This document shows positions 5,816 to 6,067 of a DNA stretch of 6,067 nt, one piece after another. The position numbers were made by a program, and so were the translations under genes. Under the pieces are notes generated by a model, which was not told where the DNA came from, made no database searches, and worked only from the letters and a program-made list of their open reading frames with translations. The stretch is from Mogibacterium sp. (GTDB taxonomy: Bacteria; Bacillota; Clostridia; Peptostreptococcales; Anaerovoracaceae): positions 1 to 6,067 of the forward strand of contig JAEUGJ010000016.1 in the NCBI GenBank assembly GCA_016775335.1. Direction: 5' to 3'. Each line of letters starts with the position of its first letter. Position 1 is the stretch's first letter.

Positions 5816-5948
5816 AATCCCGCCGTCAAGGACGGCTGACGCCGCCGTCCCGGGCTTCGCTCCTTGACTGCGGTTTTCCGGGTGTCTTTTCCATCTTACA
5901 CCCGGATACGAACCCCTAATTTAGGACGTGGGTTCTCCTCCCTCTTTT
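5816..5948. other. 133-bp structured spacer between the two tmRNA-end copies
   Basis: It holds successive inverted repeats. CCGCCGTCAAGGA (5820-5832) faces TCCTTGACTGCGG (5861-5873) with 12 of 13 paired. TCCGGGTGT (5877-5885) pairs perfectly with ACACCCGGA (5898-5906). GAACCC (5910-5915) pairs with GGGTTC (5930-5935), overlapping an alternative CCTAA/TTAGG hairpin (5915-5925). No gene is seen. The density of hairpins suggests a structured RNA or a recombination site. Confidence 0.5.
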
Positions 5949-6012
5949 CTATGCATTACAAAAAGAGAGCCCTTCAGGCTCTCTTTTTGCGATATGGTGG
6001 AGATGGTGGGAG
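5949..6012. repeat. Right copy of 64-bp direct repeat (terminator plus tmRNA 3' end)
   Basis: This is the copy attached to the longer ssrA-like gene, offset exactly 197 bp from the left copy with no gaps. Two of the five differences swap the same stem base pair: G5762-C5792 in the left copy is C5959-G5989 here, so pairing is kept in both. Confidence 0.8.
5959..5989 (-). terminator. Rho-independent terminator of the ssrA-like gene
   Basis: CAAAAAGAGAGCC (5959-5971) and its perfect reverse complement (5977-5989) enclose the loop CTTCA. On the minus strand the stem ends in a run of five T. It begins five bases after the CCA end of the RNA, the expected place for a tmRNA or tRNA terminator. Confidence 0.85.
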
Positions 6013-6067
6013 TCGAACCCGACACCCTAGTATGCACCAGTAGGTACTGGTTGCACAAAACCCTTAC
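5995..6067 (-). ncRNA. ssrA: 3' part of transfer-messenger RNA (tmRNA), runs off the right edge
   Basis: tmRNA rescues stalled ribosomes, acting first as tRNA and then as a short message. On the minus strand the RNA ends CATCTCCACCA: a seven-base acceptor strand (complement of 5999-6005), discriminator A and encoded CCA. Before it is a T-loop GGTTCGACTCC (complement of 6009-6019) and, further upstream, a stable hairpin (ACCAGTA, complement of 6045-6051, with TACTGGT, complement of 6036-6042) that could be the last pseudoknot stem. The ending fits Bacillota tmRNA better than a tRNA, since no anticodon arm can be found in the 73 bases. The T-stem pairs fully only if the C opposite G6021 is bulged. 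The tag frame and the 5' half lie outside the window, so a tRNA with a long variable arm cannot be fully excluded. Confidence 0.6.

Noticed and set aside
5594..5839. 81-codon plus-strand frame
   Set aside because: It spans dyad 3, the terminal repeat, a terminator hairpin and the tmRNA-end copy, so it is an accidental frame through non-coding sequence.

Overview
The window looks like chromosomal DNA from a Gram-positive bacterium of the Bacillota, most likely class Clostridia. The evidence is the AAGGAG-type ribosome sites, a DUF2500-family small membrane protein, a short serine-type X-prolyl dipeptidyl-peptidase, many U-tract terminators and a Bacillota-like 3' end of transfer-messenger RNA. 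This is an inference from gene content; no species is claimed. Base composition is patchy: the left tandem array is very GC-rich, the two large genes are moderately GC-rich, and the spacers around 4.1-4.6 kb and 5.0-5.75 kb are AT-rich.

Layout. Bases 1 to about 836 hold nine tandem copies of a 96-bp unit (84 bp in two copies). Each copy can fold into a long hairpin, and the arms change together between copies. The array runs off the left edge. It is followed by a strong terminator (851-893) serving the minus-strand operon to its right. That operon (4086 down to 914) encodes a 12-helix major facilitator transporter and, 11 bp later, an Xaa-Pro dipeptidyl-peptidase with a recognisable Ser/Asp/His triad. 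A plausible reading is uptake of a small substrate, perhaps peptides, coupled to release of Xaa-Pro dipeptides in the cytoplasm. The transporter's substrate cannot be read from the sequence.

Upstream of the operon is about 550 bp without a gene, containing a possible operator and two related A/T-rich hairpins. Next comes a minus-strand DUF2500 membrane protein gene with a good promoter (extended -10) and ribosome site. Beyond it is the C-terminal part of a RelB/DinJ-type antitoxin, with its DNA-binding N-terminus and any toxin partner missing.

The right-hand 650 bp has no convincing gene but is rich in structure. A 285-bp segment (5422-5706) is bounded by 10-bp inverted repeats. It contains three inverted pairs of the same 8-base word, each pair separated by exactly 22 bases of unrelated sequence. 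It may be a non-autonomous mobile element or a cluster of protein-binding sites. Next is a 64-bp direct duplication (59/64 identical) made of a terminator plus the 3' end of a tmRNA-like gene. The right copy belongs to a longer ssrA-like gene running off the window edge. The left copy stops inside the T-arm, which is the arrangement expected of an integrase attachment site or a partial duplication. The most interesting unexplained items are the covarying hairpin array, the three equal-length dyads and the duplicated tmRNA end.
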